Positions 26,611 through 37,519 of a stretch of DNA of 64,000 nt are shown here, in pieces. The DNA lies in contig NC_092334.1 of the NCBI RefSeq assembly GCF_046630445.1, forward strand, positions 109,627,001 to 109,691,000, in the 5' to 3' direction. Each line of letters opens with the position of its first letter. Position 1 is the stretch's first letter. Both the position numbers and the translations under genes were made by a program. The DNA is from Rutidosis leptorrhynchoides. Its lineage: Eukaryota; Streptophyta; Magnoliopsida; Asterales; Asteraceae. The notes under the pieces were generated by a model. It was not told where the DNA came from and did not search any database. It was given only the letters and a program-made list of their open reading frames with translations.

Positions 26611-27099
26611 ATGTCGGGCTCGAAACTTATTATCACATTCAGCGACTCCGAATCAGAACCTTCAGATTGTGTTTCAGTCATTAACATATCCGATGACGAA
26701 AGTGGTATTTTTGGGGAAGACTCACAATTTCCGGATGAACCAACTATAGAAATATCGGAAAGTGAACCCGAGGAGGAAAGTGAACCCGAGGAGGAAAGTG
26801 AACCCGAGGAGGAAAGTGAACCCGAGGAGGAAAGTGGACCCGAGGAAGAAATACAGGAAATTACAAAAGACGAGTTCGAACTAGCAAAGAAACGAAAGGC
26901 TAATGAATTAGAAAATCCAAATCCCGAGTTTAATGAGAATGATGTGGCACCAATTCCACTCAACACTACCACCCCTATCCCCGCTATTCCTATTAGTGCT
27001 ATCCCCGCATCTAGTTCTTCGGCACCTCAGCCAAAACGTAGGGAGACAGCTAGGATTCGCGTTGGGGGATTCCCTGGACATAAATGTTTTGGGAAATAG
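26611..27099 (+). CDS. Element C ORF0: acidic protein upstream of gag
   Basis: 162 codons from a good ATG. The N-terminal part is Ser/Asp/Glu-rich, followed by a tandem SEPEEE unit (five copies, the last with SGPEEE) around residues 51-80. Then come ITKDEFELAKKRK, a Pro/Thr/Ile/Ser-rich linker, and a basic end with PKRRETARIRVGGFPG. ORF0 of element B has the same plan (SEPEEE repeats, ITPTEFKKAK, ITARIRGTSYIP), so the layout is conserved although the sequence is mostly diverged. No known domain is recognised. It is not part of canonical gag-pol; a nuclear or chromatin role would be speculation from composition. The SEPEEE array is encoded by near-identical 18-base repeats. Confidence 0.75.
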   Translation: MSGSKLIITFSDSESEPSDCVSVINISDDESGIFGEDSQFPDEPTIEISESEPEEESEPEEESEPEEESEPEEESGPEEEIQEITKDEFELAKKRKANELENPNPEFNENDVAPIPLNTTTPIPAIPISAIPASSSSAPQPKRRETARIRVGGFPGHKCFGK

Positions 27100-27453
27100 A
27101 CCAAATGATGCGCTACCGTATTAAACCATGGAATCACATAATGTTTTGTATAATATTATTAGTGTGGTTTGTTTAAAGTTTGATGTAAGCATATGTAAAA
27201 TAGCGAAGTATGAAATGCAATAATTTTCCATGGTTAAGTATTATTTAGATTGTAGTAATTGGTTCTGTACTAAGCTATTAAGTATGAACATTAACGGGTA
27301 GGTACTACCCTAGATATAATTATAAAACGCTAATAAGAAGAAAAGGCTTTTATAATAATACCTGGTTCATATTATTAACAAGCTATAATGTACTATAAAT
27401 ACACACTACATCTATAATAATCCATGTGAATAATTATTTTCTTTCATTAGGAA
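27100..27453 (+). other. Element C leader between ORF0 and gag, with internal polypurine-like motif and splice-acceptor-like site
   Basis: Non-coding 354 bp. Positions 27291-27310 read TTAACGGGTAGGTACTACCC, repeating the core of the polypurine tract found before the 3' LTRs of A and B. Just before gag, TTTCTTTCATTAG|GAAATGG (27438-27456) looks like a 3' splice site with the ATG three bases downstream. Confidence 0.55.
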
Positions 27454-30400
27454 ATGGCGCGATTGAATCGAATGACGGAACAAGAAGTCGAGGACTTCAT
27501 CAACCAGCGAGTGAACGATAGAATGCTATGGGTCGAAGCTGCAAGAGCTGCTGCAGTTAACCCAACTCCTCGTGTAGGATGCTCCTACAAGACGTTTCAA
27601 GCTTGCAAGCCATCATCATTCAGTGGAACGGAAGGACCGATCGGTTTAACCCGATGGATAGAAAAGATGGAGACGGTGTTTAAAATCAGTGGTTGTGATG
27701 AAAAAGACATGACCAAGTTTGCATCGTGCACTTTACAAGATAGTGCACTCACATGGTGGAAGAATTATGTGAAGGCGGTAGGAGGAGATGTAGCTTATGA
27801 TACTCCATGGGAAGAATTCAAAGCGATGATAATCACCGAGTATTGTCCAAGGAATGAGGTTATTAAGTTAGAAGATGAGTTACGAAGTTTGAAGGTGGTT
27901 GGTACTGAAATCACCAACTACAATCAGCGATTCATGGAATTGGTTTTACTATGTCCTGAATTGGTTCCAACCGAAGCACGGAAGATTGAAATGTACAAAG
28001 GTGGTTTGCCCAAAAAGGTCAAGGCAAACGTTACAGCATCGAAACCTAAAACAATTCATGAAGCTATAACCATGGCGAACGAGCTAATGGATCAGGTCAT
28101 TTTGGACAAGAAAGCATTCAATACTGAGGTGAAGGTATTGGGGAACAAGAAAAAGTGGAATGGAGGTTATGATCGAGGTAACCAACAACAACCTTATAAG
28201 AAACAAGAAACCACGAAAGGTGCGGGTAGCGGTTCAGGCTTTGGTTACAAAGGACAAAGTCCTTTATGCAACCGTTGTCACAAACATCATTTTGGTTACT
28301 GTAGTGTGTTGTGCACTAAATGCAATAGACAGGGACATCTTGCTGAAGATTGTAAGGCTCTCGTTACAAATGCAAATGGTAACAAGACTCCTGCCACCAA
28401 CGCAAATAGAACTGCTTTGGCTAACATTACTTGTTTTGGGTGTGGAAAACAAGGTCACTATAAGAGCCAGTGCCCGAATCAGATTGGCGGACCTGCACGT
28501 GGAAGAGCGTTTGTTATTAATGCTAGAGAGGCACGAGAAGACCCGGAGCTTGTTACGGGTACGTTTACCATTAATAACTTATCAGCATCTATTTTATTTG
28601 ATACTGGCGCCGATAGAAGTTACGTGTGTATAAATTTTTACACTAAATTGAATTGTTCATCATTACCTCTAGATGCTAAGTACTTGATTGAGTTAGCTAA
28701 TGGTAAACTAATTAAAGCCGATAAAATTTGTCGTGATTGTGAAATAAATCTAGCCGGAGAAACGTTTAAAATCGACTTAATACCCGTAGAATTAGGAGGT
28801 TTTGATGTAATAGTCGGCATGGACTGGATGTCCAAAGTAGGAGCGGAAGTTGTTTGTGCCAAGAAGGCAATTCGTATTCCTGGTAAGGATAAAATACCGG
28901 TGATGATTTATGGAGAGAAGGGTAATTCAAAGCTAAAACTCATTAGCTGTTTGAAAGCCAAGAAGTGTTTAGAAAAGGGATGTTACGCTATTTTAGCACA
29001 TGTTAATAAAGTCGAAAAGAAAGAAAAGTGCATCAACGACGTGCCTGTGGCAAGAGATTTTCCTGAAGTTTTTCCGGAAGAATTGCCGGGATTACCCCCA
29101 TTTAGATCGGTAGAATTTCAAATAGATTTAGTACCAGGAGCTGCACCAGTGGCTCGTGCTCCATATAGACTTGCACCATCCGAGTTAAAAGAACTTCAAA
29201 GTCAGTTAAAAGAATTACTGGACCGTGGATTCATACGACCGAGTACTTCACCGTGGGGAGCTCCAATTTTGTTTGTTAAGAATAAAGATGGATCTTTTAG
29301 GATGTGTATAGACTATCGTGAATTAAATAAGTTAACTATCAAGAATCGGTATCCACTACCGAGAATTGATGACTTATTTGATCAATTGCAAGGATCTTGT
29401 GTTTATTCAAAAATCGACTTAAGATCGGGCTATCATCAACTACGCGTCAAAGAAGAGGACATTCCGAAAACTGCTTTTCGGACACGTTATGGTCATTACG
29501 AATTTTTGGTTATGCCGTTTGGATTGACGAATGCGCCAGCTGTATTCATGGACCTCATGAATCGAGTTTGTAGTCCGTATTTAGATAAGTTTGTTATCGT
29601 TTTCATTGATGATATTCTTATCTATTCCAAGAGTGAGCAAGAGCATGAAGAGCATTTAAGGTTGATACTGGAGTTGTTGAGAAAAGAACAACTTTATGCT
29701 AAATTTTCTAAGTGTGCTTTCTGGTTGAAAGAAGTGCAATTTCTTGGTCACGTTGTTAATAGCGAAGGAATTCAGGTTGATCCAGCAAAAACTGAAGCTA
29801 TTGAAAAATGGGAGACTCCTAAGACACCAACGCAGATACGCCAATTTTTGGGTTTAGCCGGTTATTATAGAAGGTTTATTCAAGATTTTTCCCGAATAGC
29901 TAAGCCGTTGACAGCATTAACGCAAAAAGGGAAGAAATATGAATGGACCTCGGAGCAGGAGAACGCATTTCAAATACTGAAAAAGAAGTTAACTACGGCG
30001 CCTATTTTATCGTTACCAGAAGGGAACGATGATTTTGAAATATATTGTGACGCTTCGCGACAAGGTTTTGGTTGTGTTCTTATGCAACGAAAGAAAGTAA
30101 TTGCATTTGCATCCCGACAATTGAAGATTCACGAGCGGAATTATACGACGCATGATCTAGAATTGGGAGCAGTCGTGTTTGCATTGAAGATGTGGAGACA
30201 CTACTTGTATGGGGTTAAATTCACTGTGTTTACTGATCATAAAAGCCTTCAACATATTTTCGATCAAAAACAATTGAACATGAGGCAACGTAGGTGGGTC
30301 GAGTTAATAAACGACTATGATTGTGAAATTCGTTATCATCCCGGGAAGGCGAATGTGGTGGCTGATGCTTTAAGCAGAAAAGAACGAGAACCAATTCGAG

Positions 30401-31872
30401 TACGAGCGATGAACATAAAAATTCGCATGAATCTCAACTCACAAATCAAAGAAGTTCAACGAGAAGCACTTACTAAAGAAAATATAGGAAATGAAATAAT
30501 GAAGAAGTATGCGAAGCAACTCGTTATGCGGGAAGATGGAATTCGATATTTTGCAAATCGTATTTGGGTACCGAAGTTGGGTGGATTAAGGAAGTTGATA
30601 TTGAACGAGGCACATAAGACAAGATATTCGATACATCCTGGAGTTGGAAAGATGTACCAAGATCTTAAGACGCATTATTGGTGGCCTAATTTGAAGACAG
30701 ACGTTGCAACATATGTTGGCGAATGTTTAACTTGTTCCAAAGTCAAGGCAGAACACCAGAAGCTGTCAGGGTTACTTCAACAACCAGAAATCCCAGAATG
30801 GAAATGGGATGGTATTACCATGGATTTCATCACGAAGTTACCAAAGACTGCCTGGGGATACGACACTATTTGGGTAATTGTTGATCGTCTTACCAAATCT
30901 GCACATTTCTTGCCTATAAAGGAAACGGATAGAATGGAGAAACTATTACGATTGTATATAAAAGAAGTTGTTTCAAGGCATGGAATACCTATTTCCATTA
31001 TATCCGATCGTGATAGTAGATTTACCTCAAAGTTCTGGCAATCACTACAGGAGGCACTAGGAACTCGTTTGGATATGAGTACCGCATATCATCCGCAGAC
31101 CGACGGGCAGAGTGAGAGAACAATTCAGACTCTTGAAGACATGCTCAGGGCATGTGTGATCGATTTTGGAAACGGATGGGATAAATATCTACCGTTAGCA
31201 GAATTCTCGTATAATAATAGTTATCATGCGAGCATTGGAGCTGCGCCATTCGAAGCATTGTACGGAAGGAAGTGTAGATCTCCTATCTGTTGGAATGAAG
31301 TAGGAGATCAACATTTAACTGGTCCCGAAATCATACATGAAACGACCGAGAAGATAGTACAAATCAAGGAGAGATTGAAAACAGCTCGTAGTCGCCAAAA
31401 GAGCTACGCTGATGTTCGAAGGAAACCATTAGAGTTTCAGGTCGGGGACATGGTTATGCTAAAGGTGTCACCTTGGAAAGGTGTGATACGTTTCGGCAAA
31501 AGGGGTAAACTAAACCCAAGGTACGTAGGCCCGTTCAAGATCATCGAACGCATTGGACCGGTAGCTTATCGACTCGAGTTACCGCAACAACTCGCCGGAG
31601 TACATAATACCTTTCACGTCTCAAACCTTAAGAAGTGTCTTGCAAAGGAAGACCTCACCATTCCTCTTGAAGAAATTCATGTCGACGAGAAACTACAATT
31701 CGTCGAAGAACCAATCGAAATCATGGACCGTGAAGTTAAACAGCTCAAACAGAGTAATATACCGATTGTTAAGGTTCGTTGGAATGCTAGAAGAGGTCCC
31801 GAGTTTACTTGGGAACGAGAGGATCAGATGAAGCAAAAGTATCCACACTTGTTTCTCGATGACGCAAAATAG
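27454..31872 (+). CDS. Element C gag-pol polyprotein (Tekay-like chromovirus)
   Basis: 1472 codons, uninterrupted. Gag region: capsid-like [19 protein letters not shown], then two CCHC zinc knuckles, [14 protein letters not shown] (about 287) and [14 protein letters not shown] (about 327). Protease: [11 protein letters not shown] (about 382). Reverse transcriptase: [12 protein letters not shown] and catalytic FIDDILIYS (about 718). RNase [10 protein letters not shown] (about 864). Integrase: HHCC zinc domain ending [11 protein letters not shown], then acidic triad in MDFITKLP (about 1123), SDRDSRF (about 1185) and [10 protein letters not shown] (about 1220). C-terminal chromodomain: [20 protein letters not shown] (about 1428-1447), thought to guide integration in this clade. 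Gag and pol share one frame with no readthrough stop, as in many plant Ty3/gypsy elements. All key residues I checked are present. Confidence 0.95.
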   Translation: MARLNRMTEQEVEDFINQRVNDRMLWVEAARAAAVNPTPRVGCSYKTFQACKPSSFSGTEGPIGLTRWIEKMETVFKISGCDEKDMTKFASCTLQDSALTWWKNYVKAVGGDVAYDTPWEEFKAMIITEYCPRNEVIKLEDELRSLKVVGTEITNYNQRFMELVLLCPELVPTEARKIEMYKGGLPKKVKANVTASKPKTIHEAITMANELMDQVILDKKAFNTEVKVLGNKKKWNGGYDRGNQQQPYKKQETTKGAGSGSGFGYKGQSPLCNRCHKHHFGYCSVLCTKCNRQGHLAEDCKALVTNANGNKTPATNANRTALANITCFGCGKQGHYKSQCPNQIGGPARGRAFVINAREAREDPELVTGTFTINNLSASILFDTGADRSYVCINFYTKLNCSSLPLDAKYLIELANGKLIKADKICRDCEINLAGETFKIDLIPVELGGFDVIVGMDWMSKVGAEVVCAKKAIRIPGKDKIPVMIYGEKGNSKLKLISCLKAKKCLEKGCYAILAHVNKVEKKEKCINDVPVARDFPEVFPEELPGLPPFRSVEFQIDLVPGAAPVARAPYRLAPSELKELQSQLKELLDRGFIRPSTSPWGAPILFVKNKDGSFRMCIDYRELNKLTIKNRYPLPRIDDLFDQLQGSCVYSKIDLRSGYHQLRVKEEDIPKTAFRTRYGHYEFLVMPFGLTNAPAVFMDLMNRVCSPYLDKFVIVFIDDILIYSKSEQEHEEHLRLILELLRKEQLYAKFSKCAFWLKEVQFLGHVVNSEGIQVDPAKTEAIEKWETPKTPTQIRQFLGLAGYYRRFIQDFSRIAKPLTALTQKGKKYEWTSEQENAFQILKKKLTTAPILSLPEGNDDFEIYCDASRQGFGCVLMQRKKVIAFASRQLKIHERNYTTHDLELGAVVFALKMWRHYLYGVKFTVFTDHKSLQHIFDQKQLNMRQRRWVELINDYDCEIRYHPGKANVVADALSRKEREPIRVRAMNIKIRMNLNSQIKEVQREALTKENIGNEIMKKYAKQLVMREDGIRYFANRIWVPKLGGLRKLILNEAHKTRYSIHPGVGKMYQDLKTHYWWPNLKTDVATYVGECLTCSKVKAEHQKLSGLLQQPEIPEWKWDGITMDFITKLPKTAWGYDTIWVIVDRLTKSAHFLPIKETDRMEKLLRLYIKEVVSRHGIPISIISDRDSRFTSKFWQSLQEALGTRLDMSTAYHPQTDGQSERTIQTLEDMLRACVIDFGNGWDKYLPLAEFSYNNSYHASIGAAPFEALYGRKCRSPICWNEVGDQHLTGPEIIHETTEKIVQIKERLKTARSRQKSYADVRRKPLEFQVGDMVMLKVSPWKGVIRFGKRGKLNPRYVGPFKIIERIGPVAYRLELPQQLAGVHNTFHVSNLKKCLAKEDLTIPLEEIHVDEKLQFVEEPIEIMDREVKQLKQSNIPIVKVRWNARRGPEFTWEREDQMKQKYPHLFLDDAK

Positions 31873-31883
31873 GTACAATTTTA

Positions 31884-31919
31884 AAATTTCGGGACGAAAT
31901 TTATTTAACGGGGAGGTAA
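31884..31919 (+). other. Element C hairpin and polypurine tract
   Basis: AAATTTCG-GGA-CGAAATTT (31884-31902), then TTAACGGGGAGGTAA (31905-31919), ends directly at the 3' LTR. It differs from the A and B tracts at two positions (GGGG and final AA). This is the expected plus-strand primer. Confidence 0.75.
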
Positions 31920-34689
31920 TGTAACGACCCGCACTTTTTCGATCATACTATACTTATAAGATTAATATTTACATAAATTAAACCTTGCCAACATGATAAG
32001 CAATCCAAATTGTCGAGACTTATATTTCCGAAAAGAGTTTTACACAACGTTTGACCGTCTAGTTTGACCGATGATATCACGAACTATACAATATATGATA
32101 ATTATACGTTTGTGTATATAAATGTATATATACATATTTAACATGATTAATAAATGTTTTAATATCTCATTTTGTATTAATAACAACAAGTTATATGTGT
32201 ATTTTGAAACTACTAACTTAAGTTTTCAAAACGATAACTATACGTAACGTTATTTGACATAAATACTTAAGACATATAATGTTTATACATATATTGTATA
32301 AGTAATGTATTTAATCACTTTTAAAGACTTAAATACATAAAACCATATAAGTGTATTCACAAAAGATAGCTATATTTGAATCCTCATTCCATTTTTCACA
32401 AAATTTCTATACGTATACCTAGAGTATTTGTACTCGTATCATACCTAGCTTCTAGATGTATTTACTATTGGTATATACCAATAGGAAATACCAATGATCA
32501 GCCATGAATGATTAAGGGACATGATAACAACTTGTGGGAACCATCTTTAGTCATTTATCAAGACTTATTTGTAACAAAACAAAGTTATACATATCATGTA
32601 TCTATATATCACGTTTTTATATGTGTATATATATACATGCTCATTTCCATTTTCTTCACTAGATCACTAACTCTAAAACACACACACTTATGAGCCTTAA
32701 ACCCCTTAATCATCTCAGCTCACATCTATGAAAATCTAGCTTCAAAAACCATACTAAAACACCATAAGAAAACCATACAAAAACACTTCAAGAAAACCCT
32801 CCAAGAACACCAACTTACTTCCAATCTTTCATCCACTTCTATCACCCTTTTGATTCTAGCTTCTTACTTCTCTCTTACAGCAACTTCATCCAAGGAACTT
32901 GAGGTAGAATCTATGTTCATAACCTTATTCGATTCATATATATATAGCTATCTTATTTTGTGGTACAAAAGTTTAACAACAAGAACATAGTTTGAATGTT
33001 TTCAAACTTGTTTGCAAACTAAATAGATCCTTCTAACTTAACTTTTAAAATACTTCAAGACCTGTAATATAACTTATGTATATGCTAATTTAACAAGGTA
33101 AAACTTGGTTTTTCAAAGTATAAGTATTTTTAGAAAAATGGTCATTAAATGATTTTGTTGTAACAAAAATGTTTAACTTCATATGTTTCACTAATGTTTC
33201 ACTTATGCCGTATGATTTTGAATACAAACCAAGGTATTTACAGTTCATAGTCTTAAAGAAGAACTCGATCCAAGAAGATGGCAATTTGAATCAACGAAAA
33301 CGGATTTGTAACGAAGAAACTATGACCGAAACAAAATTGGTTATCCTAGATCATTTCAACTACGGGATCAATTGGAAAAAAATGATATAAATCACATACT
33401 TCTAAGATAACATGATATTTTATATATATGTACTCATAATTCAATTTCATATGGTTCAGGATCACCCGTAAACAACACGAGAAGATTAATCATAAGATCC
33501 CATGATTGTACGCAACACGTCATTTGACAACACCGGTACTTTATGTACGCAACACGTCATTTGACAACACCGGTACCATGGGTCAAGATTAATCTCGACC
33601 AACACATATACGATGGGGTTTTATTGATTTCGTTGGGGGTTTTATTTATTTCATTGCGGGTATATTAAACATCTAAAAATGAACCATTAAAATTGAATTA
33701 CTAACATCGGACTGCTAACTACGGACTAAGGAATTATTCAAAGTATTAAAAGTATAACAAGTATATATTTATAACGTTTGTTTAAAAATGAAAACATATT
33801 GATATATTATATATGGATAGGTTCGTGATATCAACCGGAAGACCGAGTCAAATTATTTATATCATCAAGACAAGAGTGAGTATATAGTCCCACTTTTAAA
33901 CTCTAAATATTTCGGGATGAGAATACATGTATTTTATGTTTTACGATATGGACACAAGTAACTGAAAAATATATTCTACGTTGAGTTGTACCACTGGCAT
34001 ACTTCCCTGTAGCTTGGTAACTAATATTTACAGCGGTAATGTAAACGCGAATCCTGTTGATAGATCTATCGGGCCTGACAACCCCAACCGGACTGGACGA
34101 CCAGTATTCAACGGTTGCACAGTACTTCGTTTTGTGACTACACTTGGTACGGTGTAGTAAGATTTCATATTAAAGGGAATATGCGACGTGAAAATGTTAA
34201 GTATGGTTATCAAGTGCTCAACCACTTAGAATACTTTTATTAAACTGTTTATATACGAAATCTTGTGGTCTATATATATATTGCTGCCGGCATTAAACCT
34301 ATATCTCACCAACTTTATGTTGACCTTTTAAAAACATGTCTATTCTCAGGTGATTTCTAAAGCTTCCGCTGCATCATGTTGGATCTAACCAGGATCTTGC
34401 GTACTCATGTTTGTGTCAAAAATAAAACTGCATATCCGAGATGTTGTATTGTAAAATATGCTAGAAACCGTGTTGTTGTCATCATTTGTAAAGTTTGTAA
34501 GTCGAAGATTATCGCTAAACGTTAATCTTCTTTTTATTGTCTTAAGCTTGTAACAAAAATAATGGTTATGGTTTGTAATGTATAATATATGCAGTTTTCT
34601 TTCAAAAATGTCTCATATAGAGGTCAATACCTCGCAATGAAATCATACGTTATCTAACGCGTTCTTATGGTTAAGGACGGGTTATGACA
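31920..34689 (+). repeat. Element C 3' LTR
   Basis: 2770 bp, matching 23643-26412 with no indel. Short ORFs inside (32508-32693, 33169-33390 and others) duplicate those of the 5' LTR residue for residue. Followed directly by the second GTTTC duplication at 34690. Confidence 0.95.
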
Positions 34690-37178
34690 GTTTCCCACTT
34701 TTCAACAGTTTCTATCTTTGCTGGATCCACCTTAATACCTTCTTTGTTCACTATGTGACCGAGGAATTGAACTTCTTCCAACCAAAATGCACACTTTGAA
34801 AACTTAGCGTACAATTCTTCCTTCCTCAATACTTCTAACACCTTTCTCAAATGTTCACCGTGTTCTTGGTCATTCTTTGAGTAAATAAGTATGTCATCAA
34901 TGAAAACGATGACAAACTTGTCAAGGTATGGTCCACACACTCGGTTCATAAGGTCCATGAACACAGCTGGTGCATTAGTTAAACCAAACGGCATGACCAT
35001 AAACTCGTAATGACCGTAACGTGTTCTGAAAGCAGTCTTTGGAATATCATCTTCTTTCACCCGCATTTGATGATACCCGGAACGTAAGTCAATCTTTGAA
35101 TAAACAGACGAGCCTTGTAGTTGATCAAATAAGTCGTCGATTCTCGGTAGTGGGTAGCGGTTCTTGATGGTAAGTTTGTTCAACTCTCGGTAGTCGATAC
35201 ACAACCTGAATGTACCATCTTTCTTCTTGACAAACAAAACAGGAGCTCCCCACGGTGATGTGCTTGGTCGAATGAAACCACGCTCTAAAAGTTCTTGTAA
35301 TTGGCTTTGCAGTTCTTTCATCTCGCTGGGTGCAAGTCTGTAAGGAGCACGAGCTATTGGTGCAGCTCCTGGTACAAGATCTATTTGAAATTCAACGGAT
35401 CGATGTGGGGGTAATCCCGGTAATTCTTTCGGAAATACATCGGGAAATTCTTTTGCAATGGGAACATCATTGATGCTCTTTTCTTCAGTTTGTACTTTCT
35501 CGACGTGTGCTAGAACAGCATAGCAACCTTTTCTTATTAGTTTTTGTGCCTTCAAATTACTAATAAGATGTAGCTTCGTGTTGCCCTTTTCTCCGTACAC
35601 CATTAAGGGTTTTCCTTTTTCTCGTATAATGCGAATTGCATTTTTGTAACAGACGATCTCTGCTTTCACTTCTTTCAACCAGTCCATACCGATTATCACA
35701 TCAAAACTCCCTAACTCTACTGGTATCAAATCAATCTTAAATGTTTCGCTAACCAGTTTAATTTCTCGATTCCGACATATATTATCTGCTGAAATTAATT
35801 TACCATTTGCTAATTCGAGTAAAAATTTACTATCCAAAGGCGTCAATGGACAACTTAATTTAGCACAAAAATCTCTACTCATATAGCTTCTATCCGCACC
35901 CGAATCAAATAAAACGTAAGCAGATTTATTGTCAATAAGAAACGTACCCGTAACAAGCTCCGGGTCTTCCTGTGCCTCTGCCGCATTAATATTGAAAACT
36001 CTTCCACGACCTTGTCCATTCGTGTTCTCCTGGTTCGGGCAATTTCTAATAATGTGGCCCGGTTTTCCACATTTATAACAAACTACATTGGCATAACTTG
36101 CTCCGACACTACTTGCTCCGCCATTACTCGTTCCGACACCATTTGTTCCTTTCGTTCTATTAACCCCTGGTCCGTAGACCTCACACTTCGCCGCGCTATG
36201 ACCATTTCTTTTACACTTGTTGCAAAATTTGGTGCAGAACCCCGAGTGATTCTTTTCACACCTTTGGCATAGCTGCTTCTGATTGTTGTTGTTGTTGCGG
36301 TTATTATTGTTGTTAGGATGATTGTTGTAGTTGCTATTGTTGTTGTTGTTGTTGTTGGGCCGTTTGTTGTAGTTGCGATTGTTGGGATAATTGTTGCGAT
36401 TATTGTTGTAATTGCTGTTGTTGCTGTATTGGCGATTCTTATCACCGTTTTCCTCCCACTTTCTTTTGACTTGCTTCACATTGGCCTCTTCAGCAGTCTG
36501 TTCTTTAATTCTTTCTTCAATCTGGTTCACTAGTTTGTGAGCCATTCTACATGCCTGTTGTATGGAGGCGGGCTCGTGTGAACTTATATCTTCTTGGATT
36601 CTTTCCGGTAATCCTTTCACAAACGCGTCGATCTTCTCTTCCTCATCTTCGAACGCTCCCGGACACAATAGGCACAATTCTGTGAATCGTCTTTCGTACG
36701 TGGTAATATCAAATCCTTGGGTTCGTAACCCTCTAAGTTCTGTCTTGAGCTTATTGACCTCGGTTCTGGGACGGTACTTCTCGTTCATCAAGTGCTTGAA
36801 TGCTGACCACGGTAGTGCGTACGCATCATTTTGTCCCACTTGCTCTAGATAGGTATTCCACCATGTTAACGCAGAACCTGTGAAGGTATGCGTAGCGTAC
36901 TTCACTTTGTCCTCTTCAGTACACTTACTTATGGCAAACACCGATTCAACCTTCTCGGTCCACCGTTTCAATCCGATCGGTCCTTCGGTTCCATCAAATT
37001 CCAAAGGTTTGCAGGCAGTGAATTCTTTGTAGGTGCATCCTACACGATTTCCTGTACTGCCAGATCCAAGGTTATTGTTGGTATATAGCGCAGCCTGTAC
37101 TGCGGCTATGTTTGAAGCTAGAAAAGTACGGAATTCCTCTTCATTCATATTCACGGTGTGTCTAGTAGTCGGTGCCAT
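34690..37178 (-). CDS. Element B gag-pol, 5' half (gag, protease, RT), interrupted by C
   Basis: The likely start is the ATG at 37178 ([16 protein letters not shown]), aligned with the start of C gag and preceded by the same AG|GAAATGGC context; an in-frame ATG at 37214 is less likely. Gag has [20 protein letters not shown], a long Asn-rich low-complexity stretch (about 250-300), and zinc knuckles [14 protein letters not shown] (about 317) and [14 protein letters not shown] (about 365). The protease active site is [10 protein letters not shown] (about 420), with Ser in the second position, which is common in retroviral-type proteases. RT shows [13 protein letters not shown] and FIDDILIYS (about 759). 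Reading stops at the C insertion; pol resumes at 23637-21567. Confidence 0.92.
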
Positions 37179-37519
37179 TTCCTTCAAAATAGTCAAATGG
37201 AACAAGTTAATCATACAGAATATTAAGAGTAGTTAATAGTATTTCGTAGCATAATATGAACTCATTTATAAAAGCTTTTTCTTCATATTAGCGTTTTATA
37301 AGTTTAAATTCGGGTAGTACCTACCCGTTAAGTTCATACTTAGTAGCTAATATACAATTCAACTACTACAATTCTATATGAAAAACTGATTATAATAATA
37401 TTTCGCGTTCAAACTTTTATACAATATTTTACAAACTTACAATACCGCTTATTTTACATAAAGCATGAAATATAGCACACAATAACTTTGATAAAAGATA
37501 GTTGTGAAGATAATTCTAG
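37179..37519 (-). other. Element B spacer between F-box ORF and gag, with internal polypurine-like motif
   Basis: Positions 37330-37311 read TTAACGGGTAGGTACTACCC on the minus strand, identical to the motif at the same place in C. Downstream text (TATAAAACGCTAATA...GAAGAAAA) is also related to C, so the pre-gag leader is shared and the F-box ORF is extra. ATTTTGAAG|GAAATGG before gag resembles a splice acceptor. Confidence 0.5.

Larger units (their letters stand above)
23643..34689 (+). mobile_element. Element C: complete, apparently intact Tekay-like Ty3/gypsy chromovirus, inserted in B pol
   Basis: 11,047 bp with two 2770-bp LTRs at constant offset 8277. TSD GTTTC lies at 23638-23642 and 34690-34694. 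The LTR runs TGTAACGACCCG...TTATGACA. The internal region (5507 bp) has an initiator-Met primer site, ORF0, a 1472-codon gag-pol without stop or frameshift, a hairpin, a polypurine tract and the 3' LTR. All parts needed for autonomous transposition seem present, and the LTRs look identical, so it inserted recently. It lies opposite to B, in the RT/RNase H region of B's pol. Confidence 0.95.

Noticed and set aside
36083..36445. Thr/Ile-rich ORF on the minus strand inside B gag
   Set aside because: An out-of-frame reading of the Asn-codon repeat in gag; the true frame has two zinc knuckles on its C-terminal side.
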